A DNA stretch of 64,000 bases, taken from positions 344,501 through 408,500 of the forward strand of contig CANLEH010000001.1 in the NCBI GenBank assembly GCA_947489665.1. Direction: 5' to 3'. Shown here one piece after another: positions 17,427 to 25,328 of the stretch; position 1 is the first letter of the stretch, and every line of letters begins with the position of its first letter. A program made the position numbers and the translations under genes. This stretch comes from an uncultured Roseicyclus sp. (lineage in GTDB: Bacteria; Pseudomonadota; Alphaproteobacteria; Rhodobacterales; Rhodobacteraceae). A model generated the notes under the pieces. That model was not told the DNA's origin, ran no database searches, and was given only the letters and a program-made list of their open reading frames with translations.

Positions 17427-18059
17427 ATGAAACGACTGATTGCCGCGTTGATCTGCGCCGCTGGCATGGCGCACGCCGATGGGGAACCTGCGGGCGAGTT
17501 CGACTATTACGTCATGGCGCTGAGCTGGACGCCCACCTGGTGCGCGATCGAAGGCGATGATCGCGACAGCCCGCAGTGTGATGCGGGGCAGGGGTATGGC
17601 TTCACCCTGCACGGTCTGTGGCCTCAGTACGAGCAGGGCTGGCCAAGTTATTGCCCTTCAGTGATGCGTAATCCGTCCCGCGGAATGACCGGCGAAATGG
17701 TTGATATCATGGGGTCCAGCGGCCTGGCCTGGCATCAGTGGAATAAGCACGGAGTCTGCACCGGGCTGGAAGCGGCCGACTATTTCACCCTGAGCCGGGT
17801 TGCTTATGAAAGCGTCACGCGTCCGGACCTTCTGCGCCGCCTTGACCAGGAGGTACGCTTGCCTGCCGCCGTGATCGAAGAGGCTTTCCTTGAGGCCAAC
17901 CCTCAATTGGAGGCTGACATGCTGACCGTGACATGCCGCGCAAACCGCATTCAGGAAGTCAGGATTTGCCTGACACGGGAACTTGAGCCGCGCACTTGCG
18001 GTGCCGATGTGATCCGCGATTGCAGTTCTCCGGACGCCCTCTTTTCGCCCATGCGATAG
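17427..18059 (+). CDS. Ribonuclease T2 family protein
   Basis: The protein has 210 residues, with a signal peptide ending at AHA (residue 17) placing it in the periplasm. CAS I is FTLHGLWPQ with catalytic His62. CAS II is WHQWNKHGVC with His108. The usual acidic residue of HEWxKHG is Gln104 here. Cysteines near residues 39, 51, 76 and 111 suggest the family's disulfides. T2 enzymes cleave RNA without base preference through 2',3'-cyclic intermediates. The ATG at 17427 follows a GGAAGAAGGAA ribosome-binding sequence. Confidence 0.9.
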   Translation: MKRLIAALICAAGMAHADGEPAGEFDYYVMALSWTPTWCAIEGDDRDSPQCDAGQGYGFTLHGLWPQYEQGWPSYCPSVMRNPSRGMTGEMVDIMGSSGLAWHQWNKHGVCTGLEAADYFTLSRVAYESVTRPDLLRRLDQEVRLPAAVIEEAFLEANPQLEADMLTVTCRANRIQEVRICLTRELEPRTCGADVIRDCSSPDALFSPMR

Positions 18060-18068
18060 GCCGAACGG

Positions 18069-18179
18069 AAGCCGAGGCAAGACGCCCACCGGCCCGCAAG
18101 GCCGCGCCTCGGCTTGCAAAGAGAAAGCCCCCGCCATCGGAGAAGCTGGCCATGGCTTGAGCCCCGATTTGCGGGCGGG
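18069..18179. other. Two tandem long inverted repeats between RNase T2 and recR genes
   Basis: The first has perfect 10-bp arms AAGCCGAGGC / GCCTCGGCTT (18069-18078 and 18106-18115) enclosing a GGCC...GGCC mini-hairpin. The second folds CCCGCC and ATCGG (18130-18140) onto CCGAT and GGCGGG (18064+100 to 18179) around an AAGC...GCTT apex. They sit between convergent genes with no coding potential I can support. They may be terminators without clear T-runs, or a small structured RNA. Confidence 0.45.
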
Positions 18180-18325
18180 AGTGATCGCTCCTTCATCGTG
18201 GCAAAAAATCCCGCCGTATGCCGCGCATCTTTACTGTTAAGTCAGAGACCAAAGGCGAGACGGGTCATTCGTCACGCGCGTCCATCAAGTCTGAAATGCA
18301 GTGCAACAGATTGGATCGGTGAGAG

Positions 18326-18925
18326 TTAAACAGATTTCCGTGCACGCAACGCGGCAGAAATTGTCCCATCATCCAGATAGTCCAACTCGCCCCCGATTGG
18401 CACGCCTTGCGCCAGCGAGGTCAGGCTCACGCCTATGCCAGCCAATTCGTCCGCGATGTAATGAGCTGTGGTCTGTCCATCAACGGTGGCGTTCAGGGCG
18501 AGGATCACTTCGGTGATCCCTTCGTCGCGCATCCGCTCTTTCAGGCGTGGGATACGGAGATCGTCTGGGCCAACGTCGTCCAGCGCAGACAGGGTCCCAC
18601 CAAGAACGTGATAGCGCCCCTTAAAGGACCCACCGCGCTCCATGGCCCAAAGATCGGCTACATCTTCAACCACGCAAAGCTCACCAGTGGCGCGCCGCTG
18701 ATCCGAGCATATGACGCACAGATCGTTTGTTCCGATATTCCCGCAATTCACGCATTCCCGCGCCGTCTCGGCCACACGCGCCATGGATTCCGCCAAAGGC
18801 CGCATCAGTGCGCCGCGCTTTTTGATCAGCGTCAGCACCGCGCGCCGGGCCGAACGTGGCCCGAGACCCGGCAGGCGCGCAAGAATGCTGATCAGCTCAT
18901 CGATGTCCTTGGGAGTATCGGCCAA
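18326..18925 (-). CDS. recR: Recombination protein RecR
   Basis: This is a 199-residue RecR. The HhH-like N-terminus [17 protein letters not shown], a zinc finger [16 protein letters not shown] (four Cys) and a Toprim domain with [14 protein letters not shown] and [17 protein letters not shown] are present, then the C-terminal Walker-like region. RecR clamps with RecO and RecF to load RecA at gaps. The start is TTG at 18925, four bases after the ybaB stop, so it is probably translated by coupling. The recR-ybaB-dnaX linkage is classical. Confidence 0.95.
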   Translation of the reverse strand: MADTPKDIDELISILARLPGLGPRSARRAVLTLIKKRGALMRPLAESMARVAETARECVNCGNIGTNDLCVICSDQRRATGELCVVEDVADLWAMERGGSFKGRYHVLGGTLSALDDVGPDDLRIPRLKERMRDEGITEVILALNATVDGQTTAHYIADELAGIGVSLTSLAQGVPIGGELDYLDDGTISAALRARKSV

Positions 18926-18929
18926 CGGA

Positions 18930-19274
18930 TTAGAACGGCATCTTCACGCCAGCGGGCAAACCCATTTCTTCGGTCAGTCGGCCCATTTCTTCGTTGTGTT
19001 TGTCCTGTGCTTTGGATTGCGCATCCTTGATCGCGGCCAGGATGAGATCTTCGACGACTTCCTTGTCGTCTTCATTGAAAATCGACGGATCAATATCTAG
19101 TGCCGTCAGCTCGCCCTTCGCAGTCGCTGTGGCTTTCACAAGCCCGGCGCCGCTTTCCCCCTGCACCGTCATCGAGGCCAGATCTTCCTGCATCTGTGCC
19201 ATCTTACCCTGCAATTCCTGTGCCTGTTTCATCATCTTGGCCATGTCGCCAAGACCGCCCAAACCCTTCATCAT
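18930..19274 (-). CDS. YbaB/EbfC family nucleoid-associated protein
   Basis: The 114-residue product is taken from the ATGATG at 19274, preceded by GGAGAG. The N-terminus [19 protein letters not shown] and the [20 protein letters not shown] segment are diagnostic. YbaB forms a tweezer-like dimer that binds DNA. The gene lies between dnaX/GNAT and recR on the leftward strand, as in many bacteria. Confidence 0.94.
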   Translation of the reverse strand: MMKGLGGLGDMAKMMKQAQELQGKMAQMQEDLASMTVQGESGAGLVKATATAKGELTALDIDPSIFNEDDKEVVEDLILAAIKDAQSKAQDKHNEEMGRLTEEMGLPAGVKMPF

Positions 19275-19343
19275 CGCGATGCTCTCCTGCTGGAATGTCG
19301 TTGATCCACAGATACGGGCGATGCGGCGTCGCGGCAAGGCGCG

Positions 19344-19805
19344 CTATCGCAGCGCCTTGGCATAGTGATGCCGGAGCGGCGAAAGGCCGGACGCCTCGAA
19401 CATGCGTTGCGCCTCGGAATTGGCGGCCCAGGTATCCAGTGTAAGCCGAGCACATCCCGCGGAGCGCGCGATCGCCTCCGCCGCCGACAGGAGAGCGGAT
19501 CCAATCCCCTCGCGTTGTCGGTTCGGTAAAACCGCAATGTGCTCGACATGCATCTCAGGGAGTTTCCATCCGTAGGGTGTTTCTTTGCCGGCGTGGCGCC
19601 GCGCGAAAACGTACCCGGAAAGATCCTCGCAGATCAGGACATGGCAGGTCTCGTCTGCGATTTGTTCAGCAAAGAAGCGACGCATCAACGCTGGGTCAGG
19701 ATCGGTTCTGAACACGTCCGGGTAGTGGTCGGCGTGCCATTGCTGCACCACAGAATTCAGCGTCAAGAGAGCGTCCAGATCATCGAGTGTCGCCGCTCGG
19801 ATCAC
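19344..19805 (-). CDS. GNAT family N-acetyltransferase
   Basis: The protein has 153 residues from a GTG at 19805 that overlaps the dnaX stop as GTGA; an in-frame TTG at 19826 preceded by GAGGAGG is an alternative. The acetyl-CoA site is VEHIAVLPNRQREGIGSALL (Q/RxxGxG/A loop), followed by ALDTWAANSEAQRMFE-like motif B. The N-terminal IRAATLDDLDALLTL is the usual first strand-helix. Substrate unknown. The gene is inserted between dnaX and ybaB, likely in one transcript. Confidence 0.87.
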   Translation of the reverse strand: MIRAATLDDLDALLTLNSVVQQWHADHYPDVFRTDPDPALMRRFFAEQIADETCHVLICEDLSGYVFARRHAGKETPYGWKLPEMHVEHIAVLPNRQREGIGSALLSAAEAIARSAGCARLTLDTWAANSEAQRMFEASGLSPLRHHYAKALR

Positions 19806-21550
19806 TCGTCCTCGAACGGGTCCCAATCCTCGGCCTCCTCAAGCGCTTCAACGGCGGCCTCTGCCTCGATTTCCGCATGTGACCGGATTTCAGCGATCTT
19901 TGCATTTGGGAACCGCGACAGGACTGCTTGCATCAACGGATGTGCCGTCACCTCGGCCTCAAGCTCATGGCGCTTGGCCTGCTCTTGTTCTTCAATTGTC
20001 GGACCGCCGCCTTCAGCGGCTACTGTAATTCCCCAACGTGCGCCCGTGGCGGTCTGCAAAAGCCGCCCGAGCCGCGGGATGAGATCTCGCGGTGCGCTCT
20101 GCGTCGTTTCCACCTCGATCCGTCCAGGCGCATATGACACGAGCCGCAGGCCTGACTTCACTTCGATCAGAAGCTTGATGTCGCGGGCTTGTTCGACCAG
20201 CGCAACGACGCTCTCGAATGTAGGATAAACGCTCAGGTCCGGACCCACCTGCGGCGCCAGCGCCGCCTGTGGCCCACCCCCGCCAACGGGTGCGCTGCCT
20301 GTTGACCGGGCCTGCGGCCCTGGGCCAAGCGCTGGCCCACTTCCGCCGCCGCCACTGGCGGCAGCACCACCCGAAGGCGGCGTCATCTGCCCCAGCTTCT
20401 TGACCAGATCACCGGGCGTCGGAAGCTCAGCAACATGGGTCAGGCGGATCACCGCCATTTCGGCCGCCATCATCGCATTGGGCGCAATGGCGACTTCTTC
20501 CAGCGCTTTCAGCAGCATCTGCCACATGCGTGTCAGTACCCGCATGGGCAGCTTTTCCGCCAGCGCCAGCCCGCGCGTGCGCTCGTCCGGTGATACGGTC
20601 GGGTCCTCCGCCGCCTCTGCCGTGATCGAAATCACGGAAAGCCAATGGGTGATCTCGGCCAGGTCGCGCAGAACGGCAACCGGATCGGCGCCGTCTGCAT
20701 ATTGCGCGCCCAATTCATCCAGCGCATTGGCGGCATTACCCGCCATGATCGCCTCGAACAGATCCATCACGCGACCGCGGTCCGCAAGACCCAGCATTGC
20801 GCGCACCTGATCGGCGGTTGTCTCGCCCGCACCATGGGCGATCGCCTGGTCCAGCAGGCTCATCGCGTCGCGCACCGACCCTTCGGCGGCGCGTGTGATC
20901 AGCGCTAGCGCATCTTCGGCGATCGCCGCGCTTTCCAGCCCGGCTACCTTTTGCAGATGCGCAATCATCACTTCCGGCTCAATCCGACGCAGGTCGAACC
21001 GCTGGCACCGCGACAGCACCGTCACCGGAACCTTGCGGATCTCGGTCGTCGCAAACAGGAATTTTACGTGCGCAGGCGGTTCCTCAAGCGTTTTCAGCAG
21101 CGCGTTGAACGCGCTTGTCGACAGCATATGCACTTCGTCGATAATGAAGATCTTGTAACGCGCTGTGGCAGCGCGGTAGCTCACCGTCTCAATAATCGCG
21201 TCGCGGATATTCTGTACGCCAGTGTTCGACGCGGCGTCCATCTCCATCACGTCCACATGCCGACCTTCGGCAATGCCCACGCAATTCTCGCAGACGCCAC
21301 ACGGGTCCGTCGTCGGGCCGCCATTGCCATCCGGCCCAATACAATTGAGCCCTTTGGCGATGATCCGCGCCGTGGTGGTCTTGCCGGTGCCGCGGATGCC
21401 GGTCAGCATGAAAGCCTGCGCTATCCGGTCTGCCTCGAATGCGTTCTTCAGCGTGCGCACCATCGCTTCCTGCCCGATCAGATCGGCAAAGGTGGCAGGC
21501 CGGTATTTCCGGGCGAGGACCTGATAGGCGGGCTTTTCGTCAGTGCTCAT
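19802..21550 (-). CDS. dnaX: DNA polymerase III subunits gamma and tau
   Basis: The protein has 582 residues. AAA+ clamp-loader features: N-terminal ARKYRPATFADLIGQEAMV, Walker A GIRGTGKTT, zinc-binding Cys cluster CGVCENC near residue 82, Walker B FIIDEVHMLS, SRC motif (arginine finger) in VLSRCQRFDL. Domain III follows, then a Gly/Pro-rich linker (about 390-430) and a tau-type C-terminal domain. The long form is intact; I saw no obvious A-rich slippery site for gamma production. It loads beta clamps at replication forks. Confidence 0.96.
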   Translation of the reverse strand: MSTDEKPAYQVLARKYRPATFADLIGQEAMVRTLKNAFEADRIAQAFMLTGIRGTGKTTTARIIAKGLNCIGPDGNGGPTTDPCGVCENCVGIAEGRHVDVMEMDAASNTGVQNIRDAIIETVSYRAATARYKIFIIDEVHMLSTSAFNALLKTLEEPPAHVKFLFATTEIRKVPVTVLSRCQRFDLRRIEPEVMIAHLQKVAGLESAAIAEDALALITRAAEGSVRDAMSLLDQAIAHGAGETTADQVRAMLGLADRGRVMDLFEAIMAGNAANALDELGAQYADGADPVAVLRDLAEITHWLSVISITAEAAEDPTVSPDERTRGLALAEKLPMRVLTRMWQMLLKALEEVAIAPNAMMAAEMAVIRLTHVAELPTPGDLVKKLGQMTPPSGGAAASGGGGSGPALGPGPQARSTGSAPVGGGGPQAALAPQVGPDLSVYPTFESVVALVEQARDIKLLIEVKSGLRLVSYAPGRIEVETTQSAPRDLIPRLGRLLQTATGARWGITVAAEGGGPTIEEQEQAKRHELEAEVTAHPLMQAVLSRFPNAKIAEIRSHAEIEAEAAVEALEEAEDWDPFEDE

Positions 21551-21668
21551 GGGGACTCATATCATCGGGTCGCGGCACAAGCTAAGCCGCCCCGCCCGCA
21601 GCGTCCACCGGATTGCGCGGTGGGCTCGAATGCGCTTCACTGACGCCAGACACAAAACGGGGGATGCC

Positions 21669-21971
21669 ATGTCGTGCTGCGGAAAATGTGAGGATCGCGA
21701 GGAAATGGTTCGCGATGCCAGCGCCTGGATGAACAACCTCAAGAAAGGAGAACGTCGGTCCGTCACCCTGACATTTGAAGATAACTACGTTGCCAGCGGC
21801 AAGTTCGTGGCACTCCATGACGGCTATTTCACCTTCCATAATGAGAACAATTATGGCCCCGGCGCACCCAACAGCAGCGACACGGCGTGGCGTCGCGAAG
21901 ATCACCCATACTGCATGGTGAAGCGCATTCAGCGCGATTATTTCGGGGAATACAAAGGTTATGGCGAATAG
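21669..21971 (+). CDS. Hypothetical protein with N-terminal CCxxC motif (100 aa)
   Basis: I do not recognise a family. The ATG at 21669 was chosen because the peptide upstream of it has no protein-like character; ATG 21630 is possible. Residues 3-7 are CCGKC, a candidate metal or redox site. The rest is soluble and aromatic-rich, with VTLTFEDNYVASGKFVALHD and HNENNYGPGAPNSSDTAWRR suggesting a small beta-barrel-like fold. It is divergent from dnaX and convergent with the DUF202 gene, 19 bp apart. Confidence 0.68.
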   Translation: MSCCGKCEDREEMVRDASAWMNNLKKGERRSVTLTFEDNYVASGKFVALHDGYFTFHNENNYGPGAPNSSDTAWRREDHPYCMVKRIQRDYFGEYKGYGE

Positions 21972-21990
21972 GACTCTGGACCAGCTTCGA

Positions 21991-22353
21991 CTAGAGCGAC
22001 CACAAAATCGCACCCGTCAGAACGGTGGCTGTCGTCAGGATCACCGCGAGCGAGGTGTAGGCGCGCGAAGGCTGCGCCTCGGCGTCAGTCTCTTTGAGGC
22101 GATGGAACGTCTTCAAGGCCTGCCGCCGCGCTGACCAGAAAATGAAGATTGCCGCCGTAAGAAATACGGTGGCGACCAGTTTAGCGGCCCAGGTTGGCTC
22201 GAACGCCCCGAAAACGGCCTTCAGGCCAATGGCCACCCCGACAGATGCCATGCCCGTCCCCATCCACGACGAAAACGTGCGTTCATTGGCCAGGATCGTC
22301 CGGTCCTCCGCCCAATCGGTGCGTTGCTGCGCCAGGTCATCTTTTTCTGTCAT
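21991..22353 (-). CDS. YidH/DUF202 family inner-membrane protein
   Basis: A 120-residue protein with the DUF202 signature DWAEDRTILANERTFSSWMGTG at the N-terminus, followed by three membrane helices (about residues 30-48, 57-75 and 97-118). The family is widespread and its function is not established. Similar modules occur in the VTC polyphosphate proteins of yeast. Confidence 0.88.
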   Translation of the reverse strand: MTEKDDLAQQRTDWAEDRTILANERTFSSWMGTGMASVGVAIGLKAVFGAFEPTWAAKLVATVFLTAAIFIFWSARRQALKTFHRLKETDAEAQPSRAYTSLAVILTTATVLTGAILWSL

Positions 22354-22392
22354 GTCTCGCAGGTTAGGGCACTGCGCCGCGCGGGTCGACCG

Positions 22393-23427
22393 TCACGCGG
22401 CTTTGACGGGCACGGAAAAAGACGGGTGGCTCTGGGGTTCACCGGGTCCAAGCAAGGCGGTCGCTTCAAACGATCGAAGGATTCTGCGCGCCGGCGGCCC
22501 GATTTTGATATCTTCCTCAAGGGCCTCGGGGAACAAGGCCCGGATCTCGGATAAAGCACCGTCGTCCAGCGCGTTCAGCGCTTCCGGACCTGGGTATAGG
22601 CTTTCACAGGCCAGACCATTGGCAACCACGATTTCGTGCTGATCAAAGAGCAGATGGTTGTATCCAACGCCTCCTCGGATTGGCGCGGTTGCAAGCGCGC
22701 CGTGTTTCGACAGAAACCGCGCAGCCACCAGCACCTCGGCTTCGCCAAACAGCATTTCGGCCTTCCAGTCCGTCAGCATGACCCGGTGGTTTGGCGATAG
22801 GACCATATCCGTATGCGGAGTATTTTGTCCGAACGTGTGTGCACCAACCAGAAGCGGCCGAAAGTCTGGGGATTTCCGCAAATCCTCTGCCGAAAGCGCG
22901 CGGCGCCCAACCCATCGTAGAGGCTGGGGTCCGTTGTCTCGCGTCAAAACCATATCACCCGGTCGCAGGTCTTCGACCTTCACCGGACCATGCGGCGTGT
23001 CGATAAGAGTTCCATCCCCGAAACAGATGATCTGGATCGGCTGAAACGGATCGGTGAAGTCTTTTTCGCCACCGTCCAGCGCTCGGATAAAGCCGGTATA
23101 GGTGTTCCCGTCTGACCCAATGTAGCTGAACAGAAATTCATCGTTGCGATCGGGGTTCACCATGAAACCGAACCCGCCGATGAACCCTATCGAGTCGCTT
23201 GGGTCGTACTGCAGGATGTCGATGCGCAATCCGTCCTGCGCGAAGGTGCTTAGATCGACGGTGACCGAGTCCGCCTCAGTATCATCCAAGAACTTGATCT
23301 TGAAGAAATCGACCGAGCTATCGGCAGCCGTAATGGTGACATCGCCGCCGCCAGCGATGTTCAATTCGACGATATCACTGTCGCCAACGGCGACAGACCC
23401 GTCGGACGTGACGTCGATTGTCGCCAC
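22393..23427 (-). CDS. Hint-domain protein (Hedgehog/intein-type, Hint_2)
   Basis: The 344-residue protein is read from a GTG at 23427 with AGGAG ten bases upstream; the frame extends to 23592 but that extra peptide is not protein-like. Residues 1-130 are acidic and beta-rich with no Cys. At residue 135 the Hint module opens: CFGDGTLIDTPHGPVKVEDL, RPGDMVLT, then LLVGAHTFGQNTPHTD, LSPNHRVML (block B-like His) and GYNHLLFDQHEIVVANG. The Hint Cys can start an N-S acyl shift and self-cleavage. Such proteins are common and secreted in Rhodobacterales, target unknown. It is divergent from the ankyrin gene. Confidence 0.85.
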   Translation of the reverse strand: MATIDVTSDGSVAVGDSDIVELNIAGGGDVTITAADSSVDFFKIKFLDDTEADSVTVDLSTFAQDGLRIDILQYDPSDSIGFIGGFGFMVNPDRNDEFLFSYIGSDGNTYTGFIRALDGGEKDFTDPFQPIQIICFGDGTLIDTPHGPVKVEDLRPGDMVLTRDNGPQPLRWVGRRALSAEDLRKSPDFRPLLVGAHTFGQNTPHTDMVLSPNHRVMLTDWKAEMLFGEAEVLVAARFLSKHGALATAPIRGGVGYNHLLFDQHEIVVANGLACESLYPGPEALNALDDGALSEIRALFPEALEEDIKIGPPARRILRSFEATALLGPGEPQSHPSFSVPVKAA

Positions 23428-23783
23428 CCGATCCGTACTCCTGCCTCGACCCGCGCGATTGTTGTTTTGGTGCGCTGGGTGCCGAACCTTATCGCGAATT
23501 AATTGAATTTGGTGAGAATTGGCGACGTTCTCCTGGATCGCACCTCGCGCTGTGGCGCTCGCGACACAAGCCGCAGCGGACCCAATGGGCACGAGCGCAC
23601 CTGTGTACAGGTGCTTTCACTTGCAAACGTTCCGTTCCCGCGTTAACCCATGGGTGGCTGACAGGGCAGCCCCCAGATCCGCGGAAAGCCGGAAACAGCA
23701 CCCTCCAGAGCACGCGACAGACACATATTCGGTGTCTCTCAAGCCCTCCCGAGCGGATCGTTGGGCAGATACGAGGGAACCCG
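23428..23783. other. 356-bp divergent intergenic region (Hint / ankyrin genes)
   Basis: There is no supportable gene here. It holds the ribosome sites of both divergent genes (AGGAG at 23438-23442 for the Hint gene, GAGGGA at 23773-23778 for the ankyrin gene) and the palindrome at 23597-23614. An AT-richer patch (TTAATTGAATTTGG around 23500) is a possible promoter element. Confidence 0.6.
23597..23614. promoter_or_regulatory. Perfect 18-bp palindrome, candidate operator
   Basis: GCACCTGTGTACAGGTGC has 8-bp perfect arms around a GT centre. It lies about 170 bp from each of the two divergent start codons, so it is almost exactly central. The ACCTGT/ACAGGT half-sites resemble lux-box halves, but the spacer is 2 and not 8 bases, so LuxR-type binding is not implied. 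The binding protein is unknown. Confidence 0.5.
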
Positions 23784-25325
23784 ATGATACGAAATATCGA
23801 CCAGCTTCGCCGTGATGCCACGGCTCTCAAGAAGGCGTACCTTGGCAATGACAAGGGCGCTTTTTTGCGTATTGAGGCCCACCGTCCGCGCTCCGGCGAC
23901 AAGGAGCTTAAGCATGCGGATTTTCTACATGTCGTGGCGCGTGAGCAGGGATTTGCCTCTTGGCCACATCTGAAACTGGCGGCAGAGACCTTTGGTATGG
24001 ACCGCGCCGCGCGGCAGCAGCGACTAAGGATTGCGTTGGCAAATGGTCAGGAATTCGTCGTGCGGCAATTGCTGGCCGACGATCCTGATCTGCCCAAAGG
24101 GAATATCGGCCTCGCTTGTCGGCTTTATCTTCGTGATGAGGTTGCGGAGATGCTCGCCGCTGACCCGTCTCTCGCAGCGAAGCCAGCCCCGCTCAATCCC
24201 CCATTGCTCATGATGGCACAATCCAAGGCACTCCACATGTTCCCCGAACGCGAGGGTGCCATGCTCGAAATCGCCAACCTCCTGCGTGCGAATGGGGCGG
24301 ATCCAAACTACGGTGCGCCTTATGAAGGCGACGTGGCGCACAAACTCTCCACGCTCTATTTCGCCATTGGGCATGCGGACAACATGGCGCTCGGCGAATG
24401 GCTTCTCGACAACGGGGCAAACCCAAATGACGGTGAGTCCCTCTACCACGCCACGGAACTAGGCCATCATGGCGGTTTGCGCTTGCTGTTGGCACATGGG
24501 GCTGACCCAAAGGGAACCAACGCGTTGCTGCGCGCAATGGATTTCCACGATGTGGAAGCGGTCCGACTTCTTCTTGAGGCAGGTGCGAAACCAGATGACT
24601 TCAACGATGCAGAGGTTGGTGGTGAGCAGCCTTGGGTGATTCCCGCACTTCACCAAGCCGCACGCAGAATGAGCCCGCCTGCAATGGTTTCGCTTCTGCT
24701 TGACCATGGGGCCGACGCGCAACGCGAATACGACGGCATGACCCCTTACGCCTATGCACGGGTTTTCGGGAACGCGCCTCTTGCTCAGCTTCTTGAAGAA
24801 CGCGGGCACAAGACGCCCCTGAAGCCCTATGAAGCGCTCTTGGCACGCGTCGCAGACGGCGAGACTCCAGCGGGTCAATACATCGACACGGCAACCTTAC
24901 CCGAAACATGCCGTTTGATCATTCGGCATATCCTGCATCTGCCGGCCAAACTGCCCCATGTGCAACGGCTTGTCGCTATCGGGATCGAGACGGATCGCCC
25001 GGATGCAGAGGGGCTTACACCGCTTCAAGTCGCAGGGTGGGAAGGGTTGCCGGACGTCATGGAGTACCTTCTGCGCCAGAAACCGGATCTCGGCCATATT
25101 AACGGATACGGCGGCACGCTGTTTTCGACCATTCTGCACGGAGCAGAAAACAATCCGTCACGCGATGGCCGGGACTACATCGCGTGTCTCCGCCTTGCGT
25201 TAGAGGAAGGCGTCGCAATCCCGCGGGCCGCCCCCGAACGGGTTGGCGACCCGGAGATCGCGGTCTTCCTGAAGGACTGGTCCGAAACGCATCCCGGCCA
25301 GGTGGTAGAGGGCGGGCCGGTCTAG
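23784..25325 (+). CDS. Ankyrin-repeat protein (513 aa)
   Basis: It starts with ATG at 23784 with GAGGGA upstream. The N-terminus (1-70), with HADFLHVVAREQGFASWPHLKLA, is the lead segment seen in many bacterial ankyrin proteins. From about residue 75 irregular ankyrin repeats follow: ANLLRANGADPNYG, GEWLLDNGANPND, LRLLLAHGADPKGT, VRLLLEAGAKPDD, VSLLLDHGADAQRE, and more degenerate ones to the end (GLTPLQVAGWEGLPDVMEYLL). There is no signal peptide or membrane helix, so it is probably a cytoplasmic protein-binding scaffold. It meets rsgA tail to tail, 3 bp apart. Confidence 0.85.
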   Translation: MIRNIDQLRRDATALKKAYLGNDKGAFLRIEAHRPRSGDKELKHADFLHVVAREQGFASWPHLKLAAETFGMDRAARQQRLRIALANGQEFVVRQLLADDPDLPKGNIGLACRLYLRDEVAEMLAADPSLAAKPAPLNPPLLMMAQSKALHMFPEREGAMLEIANLLRANGADPNYGAPYEGDVAHKLSTLYFAIGHADNMALGEWLLDNGANPNDGESLYHATELGHHGGLRLLLAHGADPKGTNALLRAMDFHDVEAVRLLLEAGAKPDDFNDAEVGGEQPWVIPALHQAARRMSPPAMVSLLLDHGADAQREYDGMTPYAYARVFGNAPLAQLLEERGHKTPLKPYEALLARVADGETPAGQYIDTATLPETCRLIIRHILHLPAKLPHVQRLVAIGIETDRPDAEGLTPLQVAGWEGLPDVMEYLLRQKPDLGHINGYGGTLFSTILHGAENNPSRDGRDYIACLRLALEEGVAIPRAAPERVGDPEIAVFLKDWSETHPGQVVEGGPV

Positions 25326-25328
25326 TCC

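Noticed and set aside
23428-23592. Longer N-terminus of the Hint protein from GTG at 23592
   Set aside because: The added 55 residues look random, while the GTG at 23427 has an AGGAG site and gives the usual start of this protein type.
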